Of a stretch of DNA of 64,000 nt, positions 51,090 to 60,672 are shown in pieces (position 1 is the stretch's first letter; every line of letters begins with the position of its first letter). Origin of the DNA: Glaciibacter superstes DSM 21135 (GTDB taxonomy: Bacteria; Actinomycetota; Actinomycetes; Actinomycetales; Microbacteriaceae); contig NZ_ATWH01000004.1 of assembly GCF_000421145.1 (NCBI RefSeq), positions 62,001-126,000 of the forward strand. Direction: 5' to 3'. The position numbers and the translations under genes were made by a program. The notes under the pieces are model-generated. The model made no database searches and had not been told where the DNA came from. It saw nothing but the letters and a program-made list of their open reading frames with translations.

Positions 51090-51858
51090 GGGCTTCCTCG
51101 CTCTCCATCCAGGTGGACTTCGGTCCGGTCAGAACGATGTCCCAGCGGTAGCCGAGAGAAAACTCCGGCACGCTCAGGTTGTGGTCGTACTGGCCGATCA
51201 GGCGCTGGCGCGCTGCCGGATCCGCGATCGACTGGTAGATGGGGTCGAGTGCGAACAGCGGGTCGGCCGGGAAATACATCTGGGTGATCAGGCGCTGGGT
51301 GAACGCGTTGCCGAACAGCGAGAAGTGGATGTGCGCCGGACGCCAGGCGTTGATGTGGTTGCGCCAGGGGTATGGCCCCGGCTTGATCGTCTGGAAGCTG
51401 TATTCGCCGTTTTCCCCGGTGATGGCGCGGCCGACGCCGGTGAAGTTCGGGTCGAGAGGAGCCGGATGCTGGTCGCGCTTGTGCACGTAGCGCCCCGCCG
51501 AGTTGGCCTGCCACATCTCGATCAGCTGGTTCCGCACCGGGCGGCCATCACCGTCGACCACGTGGCCGCTGACGGTGATGCGCTCCCCGATCGGCTCCGC
51601 AGAGTGTGCGATGGTGAGGTCGCTTTCCAGCGGGTTCACGTCGGTGTGGCCGAATGCCGGGGAGAACCGTTCGATCTCCTCAGGGTCGACGCGCACCAGT
51701 TCGTGGGTGGGGTGGCGGAGCACAGAACTGCGGTACGGAGCATAGTCACGGCGCGGGTGGAGCTCCGGTGAGCCGCCGGCTTCAACTTTGGCCCTGGCAT
51801 CCGCTTCGACGTCAACGATCTCTGCGGTGATCTCGTCCTGGGAAGGCAGCGTTGTCAT
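51082..51858 (-). CDS. pcaH: Protocatechuate 3,4-dioxygenase, beta subunit (Fe(III) site)
   Basis: 258 residues. The four iron ligands are readable at Y124 (GRYVHKRDQHP), Y163 (GPYPWRNH), H176 and H178 (PAHIHFS), with the spacing 39, 13 and 2 seen in known PcaH. IGERITVSGHVVDGDGRPV and QLIEMWQANSAGRY are typical intradiol dioxygenase motifs. It lies 25 bp behind pobA, so hydroxylation and ring opening are co-expressed. Confidence 0.97.
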   Translation of the reverse strand: MTTLPSQDEITAEIVDVEADARAKVEAGGSPELHPRRDYAPYRSSVLRHPTHELVRVDPEEIERFSPAFGHTDVNPLESDLTIAHSAEPIGERITVSGHVVDGDGRPVRNQLIEMWQANSAGRYVHKRDQHPAPLDPNFTGVGRAITGENGEYSFQTIKPGPYPWRNHINAWRPAHIHFSLFGNAFTQRLITQMYFPADPLFALDPIYQSIADPAARQRLIGQYDHNLSVPEFSLGYRWDIVLTGPKSTWMESEEAHD

Positions 51859-51883
51859 GATTCTTCTTTCGGTGGGTGCTGGA

Positions 51884-53065
51884 TCAAAGCGGGAGGCCGG
51901 TGTACTGCTCGGCGAGCGATCGCTGGGCGTGCAGGGAGCCGGTCACGTAGTCGATTCGGCCGAGCTGGCTGCGATAGTCAAACTCGTTCGTCTGCAGGTC
52001 GCCAGGGTGTCTGTGCAATGTTTCGGTCATCCACTGCGAGAACTGCTGCACCTTCCACTGCCTGGCGAGGGCCGCGGCGCCGTAGCGGCTGAGCAACCCG
52101 TCGTCGCCCGCGTAGTGGCTGATCAGCCCGGCGGCGAGCATGGTCACGTCGGAGATTGCCGAGTTCAACCCTTTGGCTCCTGTGGGCGGCACGATGTGTC
52201 CGGCATCGCCGACCAAAAAAAGGTTGTGGTAGTCGAGTCGCGAAGCGACGAAGCTGCGCATCGGGGTGATCGATTTTTCGGTGACGGTTCCTTCGTGCAG
52301 GGTCCAGCCCGGCACGGCGAGTCGGGTCTGCAGCGTCTCCCAGATGCGTTCGTCTGGCCAGTTCGCGATGTCTTCAGTTGGATCGACCTGCAGATAGAGG
52401 CGTGAGACCGTGTGCGAGCGCATCGAGTGCATGGCGAAGCCGTCTTCATGCAGCGCGTAGATCAGCTCATCGGTGGATGGCGCGACGTCAGCGAGGATGC
52501 CCAACCAGGCGAACGGGTAATTGCGGTCATACAGAGTGATGTCAGAGAAGGGTATCGACGGCCGGCAGACGCCGTGAAACCCATCGGCACCGACGATGAA
52601 GTCGGCCGTGATCGTGTGCTGCTCGCCGCCGTGGCCAAAGGTGACACGGGGATCGCTGGACTCCAGATCGTGCACCGAGACATCCGTTGCCTCGTAATAG
52701 ATGGTCGAGCCGGCGTCGCGGTGGGCTGCGACCAGGTCTTTCACGACTTCCTGCTGGCCGTAGACGGTCACGGTGCGACCGATGAGTTCGTTGAAGTTCA
52801 CGTTGTGGCGGACCCCGTCGGCCTGCAGATAGATGCCGTTGTGCACCATGCCATCGCTGGCTATGCGATCGCCGAGGCCGAGGCGGGTGAGGGTCTCCAC
52901 CGAGCCCTGCTCAAGCACGCCGGCACGGATGCGGGCGAGCACGTAGTCCTCCGAACGATTCTCGACCACGATCGAATCGATTCCGGCATCACGGAGGGCC
53001 CAGGCCAGGAGCAGACCGGCCGGACCTGCACCGATGATGGCAATTCGGGTTATCTCATTGGGCAC
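51884..53065 (-). CDS. pobA: 4-hydroxybenzoate 3-monooxygenase
   Basis: 393 residues from the GTG at 53065, matching the usual 390-395; the in-frame extension to 53179 would run through the operator repeats. FAD motif IIGAGPAG, ARIRAGVLEQGSVETL, the DG motif VGADGFHG and FLVGDAGHIVPPTGAKGLN are all characteristic. It makes protocatechuate from 4-hydroxybenzoate with NAD(P)H and O2. It is the first structural gene after the IclR regulator, with the regulatory repeats right upstream. Confidence 0.96.
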   Translation of the reverse strand: MPNEITRIAIIGAGPAGLLLAWALRDAGIDSIVVENRSEDYVLARIRAGVLEQGSVETLTRLGLGDRIASDGMVHNGIYLQADGVRHNVNFNELIGRTVTVYGQQEVVKDLVAAHRDAGSTIYYEATDVSVHDLESSDPRVTFGHGGEQHTITADFIVGADGFHGVCRPSIPFSDITLYDRNYPFAWLGILADVAPSTDELIYALHEDGFAMHSMRSHTVSRLYLQVDPTEDIANWPDERIWETLQTRLAVPGWTLHEGTVTEKSITPMRSFVASRLDYHNLFLVGDAGHIVPPTGAKGLNSAISDVTMLAAGLISHYAGDDGLLSRYGAAALARQWKVQQFSQWMTETLHRHPGDLQTNEFDYRSQLGRIDYVTGSLHAQRSLAEQYTGLPL

Positions 53066-53092
53066 GGCTTGCGGTGTCCTATCCTCGCGACA

Positions 53093-53134
53093 TTGACAGG
53101 TAGACGTTGACAGGTAGACGGTGACAGGTAGTTG
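53093..53134. promoter_or_regulatory. Triple 14-bp repeat upstream of pobA (probable PcaU/PobR-type operator)
   Basis: The unit TTGACAGGTAGACG occurs at 53093-53106 and 53107-53120, with a variant third copy GTGACAGGTAGTTG at 53121-53134. IclR regulators of pob/pca genes (PcaU, PobR of Acinetobacter) bind sites built of three repeated 10-bp elements, so a three-copy array here fits the upstream IclR protein. Confidence 0.65.
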
Positions 53135-53172
53135 CACCATTCTCGACCCGCCGGTCCAAAAATTGAGTGCAC

Positions 53173-53189
53173 CTTCCACTGAGTGGAAG
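53173..53189. promoter_or_regulatory. 17-bp palindrome in the iclR-pobA gap
   Basis: The perfect dyad CTTCCACT G AGTGGAAG lies between the regulator gene and pobA, 39 bp from the triple repeat. It could be a second operator or a small hairpin in the iclR 3' end. Confidence 0.6.
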
Positions 53190-53226
53190 TGACAGACCCG
53201 CAGCGGCCAGCGCGGGGACGTCGACT

Positions 53227-54051
53227 TTACGTGGCGGAGCGGCGATACCCGAGGGCGCGACTGATGCCGTGCGCAGCGACCCGCACCGCCTGCTCCTGTG
53301 CCGGATCGAGGCGCGCTCCGGTGGCCGGATCCGTGCGGGTGACGATCGAAACCGCTGCGACGACCTGGCCGGTGCGGTCGCGGATTGGAGCGGCCACGGA
53401 ACTCGACCCTGCTGTCATCTCCTCGCTCATCAGGGCGACCCCGTGCGCCCGGATGCCGGACAGCCGCGCGCGGATCTCATCGGACGACGTCATCGTCTGC
53501 GGCAGGAACTTCTGCAGCGGGTCGTTCAGGTAGGACTGGATCACGTCGTTCGGTGCGTAGGCGAGAAGGACCAGCCCCACGCCGGTGGAGTGCAGCGGGA
53601 GCCGACCGCCCACTCGAGAGATGACGTTGACTGCATGGTGTCCGGAGAGCTTCTCCAGGTAAAGGGCGTCCCCTCCGTCGAGGATGGCCAGGTGCACGTG
53701 CTCACGGGTGCTCTCGTAGAGGTCTTCGAGATAGGGCAGCGCGATGGTGCGGAGCGTTCGTGCCGTCGGCGTCTGCACACCGATCTCCCACAGCCGCATC
53801 CCCAGGGTGTATCGACCGTCCTCCTGCCTGGCCAGTCCTCCCCACGCCACCCATTCGGCCACCATGCGGTGGGTGGTGGACAGCGGAAGTCCGGCGCGCT
53901 CGGCGATGGCGCTGAGGGTGAGGGAAGCAGCGACGGTGGGCGCCGTGAAGGCGTCGAGGATGGCGAACAGCCGCGCAGCGACACCACGGTCGTCGACCGG
54001 CGCCGCCTCGGCGCCGCCCGGCGGTGCGGCTCGCGACGGTTTACCTGACAT
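53227..54051 (-). CDS. IclR-family regulator of the pob/pca operon
   Basis: 274 residues from the ATG at 54051 (a GTG 6 bp earlier is possible). The winged helix includes LSAIAERAGLPLSTTHRMVAEWVAWGGLARQ. The effector domain includes HVHLAILDGGDALYLEKLSGHHAVNVISRVGGRLPLHSTGVG and SSSVAAPIRDRTGQVVAAVSIV. It belongs to the PcaR/PcaU/PobR branch by context, likely activating pobA-pcaHGBLIJF with 4-hydroxybenzoate or protocatechuate as signal. It is transcribed in the same direction as the operon, with a 161-bp regulatory gap. Confidence 0.92.
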   Translation of the reverse strand: MSGKPSRAAPPGGAEAAPVDDRGVAARLFAILDAFTAPTVAASLTLSAIAERAGLPLSTTHRMVAEWVAWGGLARQEDGRYTLGMRLWEIGVQTPTARTLRTIALPYLEDLYESTREHVHLAILDGGDALYLEKLSGHHAVNVISRVGGRLPLHSTGVGLVLLAYAPNDVIQSYLNDPLQKFLPQTMTSSDEIRARLSGIRAHGVALMSEEMTAGSSSVAAPIRDRTGQVVAAVSIVTRTDPATGARLDPAQEQAVRVAAHGISRALGYRRSAT

Positions 54052-54186
54052 GTGCACTCACGCTACTTGGTCGCAGCAGAGCGCAGACCTCTCATCGACC
54101 TATGGGGACCGCCGTGCGGAACCGTCCTGTGACTACATATGATTCCTGACGACAAAACCAGCGTGAATCTGTGATTGAATGAAGTC

Positions 54187-55398
54187 GTGATCGACATAAG
54201 TCGCGGCGATGTGCTGGGTTCCTCCGGAGCGAGCGACCTCTTCCAGATCCTCCGCGACGGCCGCTCTCGCACGCGCACCGAACTCGCCAATCTCACTGGA
54301 CTCGCCCGTTCGACCATCGCCCTGCGAGTCGACGCGCTGATGCAGCTCGGACTGGTCTCGCCGACCGCCGACGCACCATCGACCGGAGGCCGCCCTTCGT
54401 CACAGTTCGCCCTCGCCACCGATATCAAGGTCGTCCTGGCTGTCGACATCGGCGCGTCGCACGTACGCATCGCCGTGAGTGACCCCGCCGGGCGACCCCT
54501 CGAAGAAGACTCGGCGAACATCGAAGTCGCGCGCGGCCCTGAGGCGGTTCTCAACTGGGTCATCGAGGCCGGCGACGCGCTGATCAAGAAGACCGGCCGT
54601 TCCCTCTCCGACCTGCTCGCCATCGGCGTCGGCCTCCCCGGTCCCGTTGAGTACAGCACCGGCCTGCCGATCAATCCCCCCATCATGCCCGGGTGGGACC
54701 GGTTCGACGTGCCGGCCTGGCTGAAGGGGCACTTCAACGTTCCCATCCTCGTCGACAACGACGTGAACATCATGGCGCTCGGTGAGCGCGAGGTGGCGTG
54801 GCCGGATGTCGAACACCTGATCTTCGTCAAGGTTGCGACCGGCATCGGCTCCGGCCTCATCTCCGGAGGGATCCTCCAGCGCGGCGCCCAGGGCATCGCC
54901 GGCGACATCGGCCACGTGCAGGTGCCGCGCGGCGCCGACGTTCCGTGCCATTGTGGCAACCGCGGTTGCCTCGAGGCCCTCGCCTCCGGCCCCGCGATGG
55001 CGCGCGCACTGCGCGAGCAGGGCCATGACACCGCGAGCAGCCAGGATGTCGTCGAACTCGTCAAGCACGGAAACCTCGACGCCATCCAGGCAGTTCGCCA
55101 GGCCGGGCGCGACCTCGGCGAAGTGCTGACAGCATGCGTCAGCCTGGTCAACCCCTCGGTGATCGTCATCGGCGGCTCGATGGCGCAGGCGGGCGAACAC
55201 CTCATTGCCGGCGTGCGTGAGGTCGTCTACGCGAGGTCGATGCCGCTGGCCACCGCGCACCTGCAGATCACCCAGTCGAACGTCGGCGCGAACGCTGCTG
55301 TTCTCGGTGCGGGGATGCTCGCCATCCACCACGCCCTCTCCCCCGCCAGGGTCGAGGCCATGGTGTCGAACATCGACGCCATTGCGGCCGGGGCCTGA
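54187..55398 (+). CDS. ROK-family transcriptional regulator
   Basis: 403 residues from the GTG at 54187 (a TTG at 54175 is possible). The N-terminal winged helix contains TRTELANLTGLARSTIALRVDALMQLGLV. The sugar-kinase-like domain contains LAVDIGASHVRIAV, LPGPVEYSTG, the zinc-binding CHCGNRGCLEAL and IVIGGSMAQAG. ROK repressors release DNA on binding a sugar. It is convergent with the isomerase gene (42-bp gap) and likely controls the sugar locus from 55441 to 61727. Confidence 0.92.
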   Translation: MIDISRGDVLGSSGASDLFQILRDGRSRTRTELANLTGLARSTIALRVDALMQLGLVSPTADAPSTGGRPSSQFALATDIKVVLAVDIGASHVRIAVSDPAGRPLEEDSANIEVARGPEAVLNWVIEAGDALIKKTGRSLSDLLAIGVGLPGPVEYSTGLPINPPIMPGWDRFDVPAWLKGHFNVPILVDNDVNIMALGEREVAWPDVEHLIFVKVATGIGSGLISGGILQRGAQGIAGDIGHVQVPRGADVPCHCGNRGCLEALASGPAMARALREQGHDTASSQDVVELVKHGNLDAIQAVRQAGRDLGEVLTACVSLVNPSVIVIGGSMAQAGEHLIAGVREVVYARSMPLATAHLQITQSNVGANAAVLGAGMLAIHHALSPARVEAMVSNIDAIAAGA

Positions 55399-55440
55399 CA
55401 GTCGCCACCCGCTCACGTCTCGATGACGCGAACAACCTCC

Positions 55441-56442
55441 CTAACGGGTGCTGAAGGCGGCGTCGAAGGCGGCTTCCGGGGCCTCGAACGCATGCGTGCG
55501 CACGAACTCGAGTGCGTCTGGGGCTCCGACCAGCCGGTCCATCCCGGCGTCTTCCCACTCGACGGAGAGTGGTCCGGTGTAGCCGATGGTGTTGAGCATT
55601 CGGAACGCATCCTCCCAGGGCACATCGCCTCGGCCGGTTGAGATGAAGTCCCACCCGCGGCGCGGGTCTGCCCAAGCGAGGTGTGAGCCCAGTCGGCCGT
55701 TGCGTCCGTTGGTCAGGCGCACCTTGGTGTCTTTACAGTGCACGTTGAGGATGAGGTCCTTGAAGTCCCACAGGAAGCTCACCGGGTCGATCTGCTGCCA
55801 GACCATGTGGCTCGGGTCCCAGTTCAGCCCAAAGGCCTTTCGGTGACCGATCGCTTCGAGAGTGCGCACGGTGCTCCAGTAGTCGTAGGCGATCTCACTC
55901 GGGTGCACCTCGTGCGCAAACCTCACACCGACCTCGTCGAACACATCGAGGATCGGGTTCCACCGGTCGGCGAAGTCCTGATATCCCGCATCCACCAATT
56001 CCTGTGACACCGGGGGGAACATCGCGACGTACTTCCAAATCGAGGAACCGGTGAACCCGGTGACCGTCTTCACGCCGAGCTTCGCCGCCAGCCTGGCCGT
56101 GTTCTTCATCTCCTCCGCGGCACGCTGGCGCACACCTTCCGGTTCACCGTCGCCCCAGACCACGTCTGGCAGGATGTCGCGGTGCCGCTGGTCGATCGGG
56201 TCGTCGCAGACCGCCTGGCCCTTGAGATGGTTGGAGATCGCGTACACCTTCAGGTTGTACTTCTCCAGGACCGCGAGTTTGCCGGCGACGTACTCCTCAT
56301 CGTCCCAGCGCCAGGGGTCGAGGTGGTCGCCCCAACAGGCGATTTCCAGCCCGTCGTATCCCCAGCCCGAAGCCAGTCTGGCGACCTCTTCGAAGGGAAG
56401 ATCGGCCCACTGGCCGGTGAACAGAGTGATCGGACGAGGCAT
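55441..56442 (-). CDS. Sugar phosphate isomerase/epimerase (xylose-isomerase-like TIM barrel)
   Basis: 333 residues. It starts [19 protein letters not shown], and metal-binding positions of the AP-endonuclease-2 superfamily are visible: E in [15 protein letters not shown] in ISNHLKG, E in [10 protein letters not shown] and H in [11 protein letters not shown] in NVHCKDTK and E in SVEWEDAG. It likely isomerises or epimerises a sugar or polyol intermediate, possibly after the Gfo/Idh/MocA dehydrogenase. A good AAGGAG precedes the ATG; a 3 x 20-bp repeat separates it from the dehydrogenase gene. Confidence 0.9.
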   Translation of the reverse strand: MPRPITLFTGQWADLPFEEVARLASGWGYDGLEIACWGDHLDPWRWDDEEYVAGKLAVLEKYNLKVYAISNHLKGQAVCDDPIDQRHRDILPDVVWGDGEPEGVRQRAAEEMKNTARLAAKLGVKTVTGFTGSSIWKYVAMFPPVSQELVDAGYQDFADRWNPILDVFDEVGVRFAHEVHPSEIAYDYWSTVRTLEAIGHRKAFGLNWDPSHMVWQQIDPVSFLWDFKDLILNVHCKDTKVRLTNGRNGRLGSHLAWADPRRGWDFISTGRGDVPWEDAFRMLNTIGYTGPLSVEWEDAGMDRLVGAPDALEFVRTHAFEAPEAAFDAAFSTR

Positions 56443-56460
56443 GGAACTACTCCTTATTAC

Positions 56461-56520
56461 TCGGAACTACTCAGGCTTGCTCGGAACTACTCAGGCTTGC
56501 TCGGAACTACTCAGGCTTGC
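56461..56520. repeat. Tandem repeat, 3 x 20 bp, between dehydrogenase and isomerase genes
   Basis: The unit TCGGAACTACTCAGGCTTGC occurs three times without change at 56461-56520. A partial match (GGAACTACTC) occurs at the isomerase start region (56443), suggesting the array arose by duplicating that stretch. Confidence 0.97.
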
Positions 56521-56545
56521 TCAGGAACGGGTACGTCAATTCTCT

Positions 56546-57784
56546 CTAGACCCCCGCGATCTGGTCTACCACTGCAGAGCTGGTGACAGCAGCCTCGCCG
56601 ACCGGCGTCCAGGCGCTGCCTGCGCCTGCACTGTGCTCGACGGCATCCAATACCTGCTGCACCTGCAGCCCGGCGTCGAACGACGGCTCCGGCTGGGTGG
56701 CCGACGAGATGGCTTCGACGAAATCCTTGGCCTGGTGCACAAACCCGTGCTCGTAGCCGAGCATGTGCCCTGTGGGCCACCAGGAGGAGAGGTACGGATG
56801 CCCCGGCTCCGTCACCAGAACGCGGGTGAAACCCTGGCGGGTGTCTGGTGCGGTCGCGTCATAGACGCCGAGCGCGTTGAGGTCTTCGAGGTCGAATGAG
56901 ATCGCGCCGGTTGAACCGGCGACCTCGATCCTGAGTGCATTCTTACGCCCGGTCGACATCCGCGTCGCCTCGAACGATCCGATCGCTCCCCCGTCGAAGC
57001 GACCGGTGAACAGGGCGAGATCGTCAACCGTGACGTCGCCGTATTCTTCTGATGCTGTGCCGGCCAGCGCGGTGCCGGCCTGCCCTGATGCGTCTGCAAC
57101 GAGTGGACGACGCTTGACGAAGGTCTCCAGGATGCCGCTGACGCTCGAGAGTCTCTGACCGGTGATGAACTGGGCGAGGTCGATGGCGTGGGCGCCGATG
57201 TCACCGAGCGCACCGGAGCCGGCGAACTGCTTCTGCAGCCGCCACGCGAGCGGAACCTCGGGGTCGACCAGCCAGTCCTGCAGGTACATAGCCCGCACCT
57301 GTCGGATCTGCCCGATCGCGCCGTCGGCGACGAGGTCACGGGCGAACGTGGCGGCCGGCACCCGGCGATAGGTGAACCCGACCATGGCGAACACCCCGCG
57401 TTTTGCGGCACGTTCGGCCGCCTCGGCCATCGCCGCGGCTTCGGCCGGGCTGTTGGCCAGCGGCTTCTCGCAGAGCACATGCTTGCCGGCATCGAGGGCG
57501 GCGATGGCAATCTCGGCGTGGGAATCGCCCGGGGTGACGATGTCGACGATGTCGATGTCGTCGCGATCAAGTACCGCGCGCCAATCGGTCGCGGTCTCCG
57601 CCCACCCCCACTTGTCTGCGGCGGCGGCCACGGCATCCGCTCGTCGTCCGACCAGAACCGACATCTCGGGGCGAGCCGGCAGATCGAAGAACCGCGGGGC
57701 GACCCGCCAGCCCTGCGAATGCGCGGCACCCATGAAGCCGTGTCCGACCATCGCGATCTTCAATGCTGGAGTGTGGTCGGTCAC
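56546..57784 (-). CDS. Gfo/Idh/MocA-family NAD(P)-dependent dehydrogenase
   Basis: 412 residues from the GTG at 57784 (GAGG upstream); the TTG at 57811 is less likely. The Rossmann motif is AMVGHGFMGAAHSQGW, the catalytic Lys is in CEKPLANS, and GDIGAHAIDLAQFITG is the substrate-binding helix. Enzymes of this family oxidise sugars and cyclitols such as myo-inositol. Together with the isomerase, binding protein and ABC genes it suggests a sugar or polyol route, but the substrate is unassigned. Confidence 0.92.
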   Translation of the reverse strand: MTDHTPALKIAMVGHGFMGAAHSQGWRVAPRFFDLPARPEMSVLVGRRADAVAAAADKWGWAETATDWRAVLDRDDIDIVDIVTPGDSHAEIAIAALDAGKHVLCEKPLANSPAEAAAMAEAAERAAKRGVFAMVGFTYRRVPAATFARDLVADGAIGQIRQVRAMYLQDWLVDPEVPLAWRLQKQFAGSGALGDIGAHAIDLAQFITGQRLSSVSGILETFVKRRPLVADASGQAGTALAGTASEEYGDVTVDDLALFTGRFDGGAIGSFEATRMSTGRKNALRIEVAGSTGAISFDLEDLNALGVYDATAPDTRQGFTRVLVTEPGHPYLSSWWPTGHMLGYEHGFVHQAKDFVEAISSATQPEPSFDAGLQVQQVLDAVEHSAGAGSAWTPVGEAAVTSSAVVDQIAGV

Positions 57785-57932
57785 GGTTACCTCAATCTGT
57801 TCTGGCGGCAATCTTTATCGCGTGTGTTCTGGCGGCGTAGGCGCGCTGGTTCTGGCGCGCCGACGTGCACGCGTTTGGCCAATGGCGGGGGCACCGGGCC
57901 CGGCGTGAGATGCCAGACCCGGCGACCGCTGG

Positions 57933-58982
57933 TTAGGATTCGAACGCGCTCGGCAGGTACTTGTCGACGTTCTCGCTGGTAACAACAGGAGCGTTCAGTA
58001 CGATGCGGTTCGGAACCTCGATCTCGACCAGGTCGCTCATCGCCTTGCCCTGCGCGATAAGACGCGCGAGACGGATGCCGTCTGCGGCCTGCGTCGACGG
58101 GTAGATGACGGTCGCCTTCAAGACGTTGTCTCCCGCCTCGATCTCGCGCATGGCGTTGGCCGAACCGGCACCACCGACCATGATGAACTCATCGCGCCCG
58201 GCAGCGTCAATAGCGGCGAGCACTCCGATTCCCTGGTCGTCGTCGTGGTTCCACAGAGCGTCGATCTTCGGCGCGGACGAGAGCAACTGCGACGTCGCCG
58301 CCTCGCCACCCTGCACGGTGAAGTCGGCAGCGACCCGGTTGGTGACCGAAAGCCCGCAGTCTTCGAGCGCATCGGCGAAGCCCTGGCTGCGATCCTGCGT
58401 GAGTGGCAGGGAGTCGATGCCGGCGATCTCGGCGATCACGGCATCGGGGTTGTCGCCGACCTCTTCGCAGATGTAGGTGCCGGCGCTGACGCCCATGCCG
58501 TAGTTGTCACCGAGGATCGTGACGCGGGCCGCGAAGGTGCTCGAGAACTCGCGGTCGACGTTGATGACGGGAATGCCGGCCTCCATCGCCTGGATGGCGA
58601 CCTCGGTCAGGGCTGCACCGTCTGTCGGCAGCAGCACGATCGCGTCGACCCCATCGTTGATGAAGCCCTCCACCTGGCTGATCTGCAGGTTGGCATCGTT
58701 GGTGCCCTCCGCGACCTTGAGGTCGATGTCCGGGTACTTCTCGGCCTCGGCGAGCGCGGCCGAGTTGATGGCGCCGAGCCAGCCGTGGTCGGCCGCAGGG
58801 CCAGAGAAGCCGATGGTGATGGTGTCGCCGGAGGCTTCGTTACCCTCCACCGACGCGTTGCTGGGCTGGGTGTTCGCCTCCGGGTCGCCTCCGGCGGTGC
58901 AACCCGCCAACAGTCCGACACTGGCAAGGGCGGCGCCGGCTGCAATGAGCATCCGCTGGCGCCTGGTGCGTAGAGCAAGCAT
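57933..58982 (-). CDS. Ribose-type sugar ABC transporter substrate-binding lipoprotein
   Basis: 349 residues from the ATG at 58982 (GGAGG 6 bp upstream). The signal peptide ends in the lipobox VGLLAGCTAG. The periplasmic-binding-protein-1-type domain reads TITIGFSGPAADHGWLGAINS, GVDAIVLLPTDGAALTEVAIQAMEAGIPVINVDR and WNHDDDQGIGVLAAID, as in RbsB/XylF-like proteins. It delivers sugar to the permease encoded divergently at 60669-61727. Confidence 0.93.
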   Translation of the reverse strand: MLALRTRRQRMLIAAGAALASVGLLAGCTAGGDPEANTQPSNASVEGNEASGDTITIGFSGPAADHGWLGAINSAALAEAEKYPDIDLKVAEGTNDANLQISQVEGFINDGVDAIVLLPTDGAALTEVAIQAMEAGIPVINVDREFSSTFAARVTILGDNYGMGVSAGTYICEEVGDNPDAVIAEIAGIDSLPLTQDRSQGFADALEDCGLSVTNRVAADFTVQGGEAATSQLLSSAPKIDALWNHDDDQGIGVLAAIDAAGRDEFIMVGGAGSANAMREIEAGDNVLKATVIYPSTQAADGIRLARLIAQGKAMSDLVEIEVPNRIVLNAPVVTSENVDKYLPSAFES

Positions 58983-59151
58983 GTGATTCCTCCAGGTGTG
59001 TGGTTCGCAGGGTGTCAACGAGAAGGAACGTCACCGCGTCGACTGCAGGTCGATCGGCGCGCCGGTCCACGCTGACGAATCACACGATAGCAGAAGTAAT
59101 GTTCATATCGGCGACTTACGTTTGTTTGTCGACATATGTTATCGTTCCGAC

Positions 59152-60672
59152 ATGATCGAAGTCGACCAGCCTGCCCTCCTGCTCGAGGTTTCGGGCATCA
59201 GCAAGAGCTTCGCGGGCGTGCAGGCGCTTCGGGGCGTGAACCTCGACGTGCGACCGGGCGAAGTGCACTGCGTGCTCGGCCAGAACGGCGCGGGCAAGTC
59301 GACCCTCATAAAAACGCTCTCCGGGGTGCACCAGCCCGACGCCGGCGAGATCCGCTGGCTGGGTGAAAAGGTGACCATTTCCGACCCGGTCGCCGCGCTC
59401 GATCTCGGCATCGCGACGATGTACCAGGAACTCGACGTCGTCGACGGGCTCACCATCGCCGAGAACATCTTCCTCGGTCACGAGCGGTCCACCGCCGGCG
59501 TGCTGCACGCCAGGAACGCCAACCGACTCGCAACCCAGCTGCTGACCAGGCTCGGCCACGGCGAGATCTCGCCGAATACCGAGGTCGGCTCGCTGTCGGC
59601 CGCCACGAAGCAGATCGTCAGCATGGCGCGGGCGCTCTCGCGCGACACGAAGCTGATCATCATGGACGAGCCGAGCGCCGTGCTCGATTCTGAAGAGGTC
59701 AACAACCTGTTCCGCGTGGTCAGGGAGCTCACCTCACAGGGCATCGCGGTCGTCTACATCTCCCACCGGCTCGAGGAGATTCGACAGATCGGCGACCGCA
59801 TCTCGGTGATCAAAGACGGCCGCAGTACCGCCAATGGATTGAGCGTCGCCGAGACCCCGACCCCCGAACTGATCCGGTTGATGACCGGGCGGGATGTCGC
59901 CAATGCCTTCCCTGCGCCGGTTCCGATTCCAGCGGACGCACCGGTGCTGATCGAGGTCGAGAACCTCGGACTGCGCGGGTACTTCGAAGGTGTCAGTTTC
60001 TCGGTGCGTGCCGGGGAGACGGTCGGGCTCGCCGGGTTGGTCGGCTCCGGGCGCTCCGAGATCCTGGAGACCATCTATGGTGCCCGCAAGGCGACATCCG
60101 GTCAGGTGAAGGTAGCCGGGAAGATGCTCGGCTCCGGCTCTGTGCAGGCAGCGGTTCGCGCCGGCATCGGCCTGTCGCCGGAGGAACGCAAGAGTCAGGG
60201 TCTCATCCTCGACGAACCGGTGTTCAAGAACGTGACGCTGTCGAGTTTCGCTCGCTTCGCGCGCGGCGGCCTGCTCAATGAGCGGCGCGAACGCCAGGCA
60301 GCGCGAGACCAGATGGTCGCCCTCGAACTTCGCCCGGCTGACCCAGATCGCCCTGCGCGCACCCTCTCCGGCGGAAACCAGCAGAAGATCCTGCTGGCGC
60401 GCTGGCTGGTGCACGGTACGCGCGTACTGCTGCTCGACGAGCCGACGCGCGGCGTCGACGTGGGAGCGCGCGCGGAGATCTACGCCCTCATCCGGTCGCT
60501 CGCTGCGGCCGGCACCGCGATCATCGTGGTCTCGAGCGAGATCGAGGAAGTACTCGGCCTCAGCGACCGGGTGCTCGTCATCGGAGACGGCGAAGTGCTC
60601 AGCACCACTAATGCAGATGAAATCGACGAGCCGGGAGTGCTCGACCTGGTCATGAAGGGAAGTGCCGCGTGA
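59152..60672 (+). CDS. Sugar ABC transporter ATPase, duplicated domains (RbsA-like)
   Basis: 506 residues from the ATG at 59152; the open frame upstream to 58996 is non-coding. The first ATPase domain has Walker A GQNGAGKST and Walker B LIIMDEPSAVLD; its signature is degenerate (LSAATKQIVSMARAL). The second has a reduced Walker A (GLVGSGRSE) and the signature LSGGNQQKILLARWL. There is no convincing ribosome-binding site; a -10-like TATGTT at 59135-59140 lies 11 bp before the ATG, so the transcript may be nearly leaderless. It is divergent from the binding-protein gene across 169 bp. Confidence 0.94.
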   Translation: MIEVDQPALLLEVSGISKSFAGVQALRGVNLDVRPGEVHCVLGQNGAGKSTLIKTLSGVHQPDAGEIRWLGEKVTISDPVAALDLGIATMYQELDVVDGLTIAENIFLGHERSTAGVLHARNANRLATQLLTRLGHGEISPNTEVGSLSAATKQIVSMARALSRDTKLIIMDEPSAVLDSEEVNNLFRVVRELTSQGIAVVYISHRLEEIRQIGDRISVIKDGRSTANGLSVAETPTPELIRLMTGRDVANAFPAPVPIPADAPVLIEVENLGLRGYFEGVSFSVRAGETVGLAGLVGSGRSEILETIYGARKATSGQVKVAGKMLGSGSVQAAVRAGIGLSPEERKSQGLILDEPVFKNVTLSSFARFARGGLLNERRERQAARDQMVALELRPADPDRPARTLSGGNQQKILLARWLVHGTRVLLLDEPTRGVDVGARAEIYALIRSLAAAGTAIIVVSSEIEEVLGLSDRVLVIGDGEVLSTTNADEIDEPGVLDLVMKGSAA

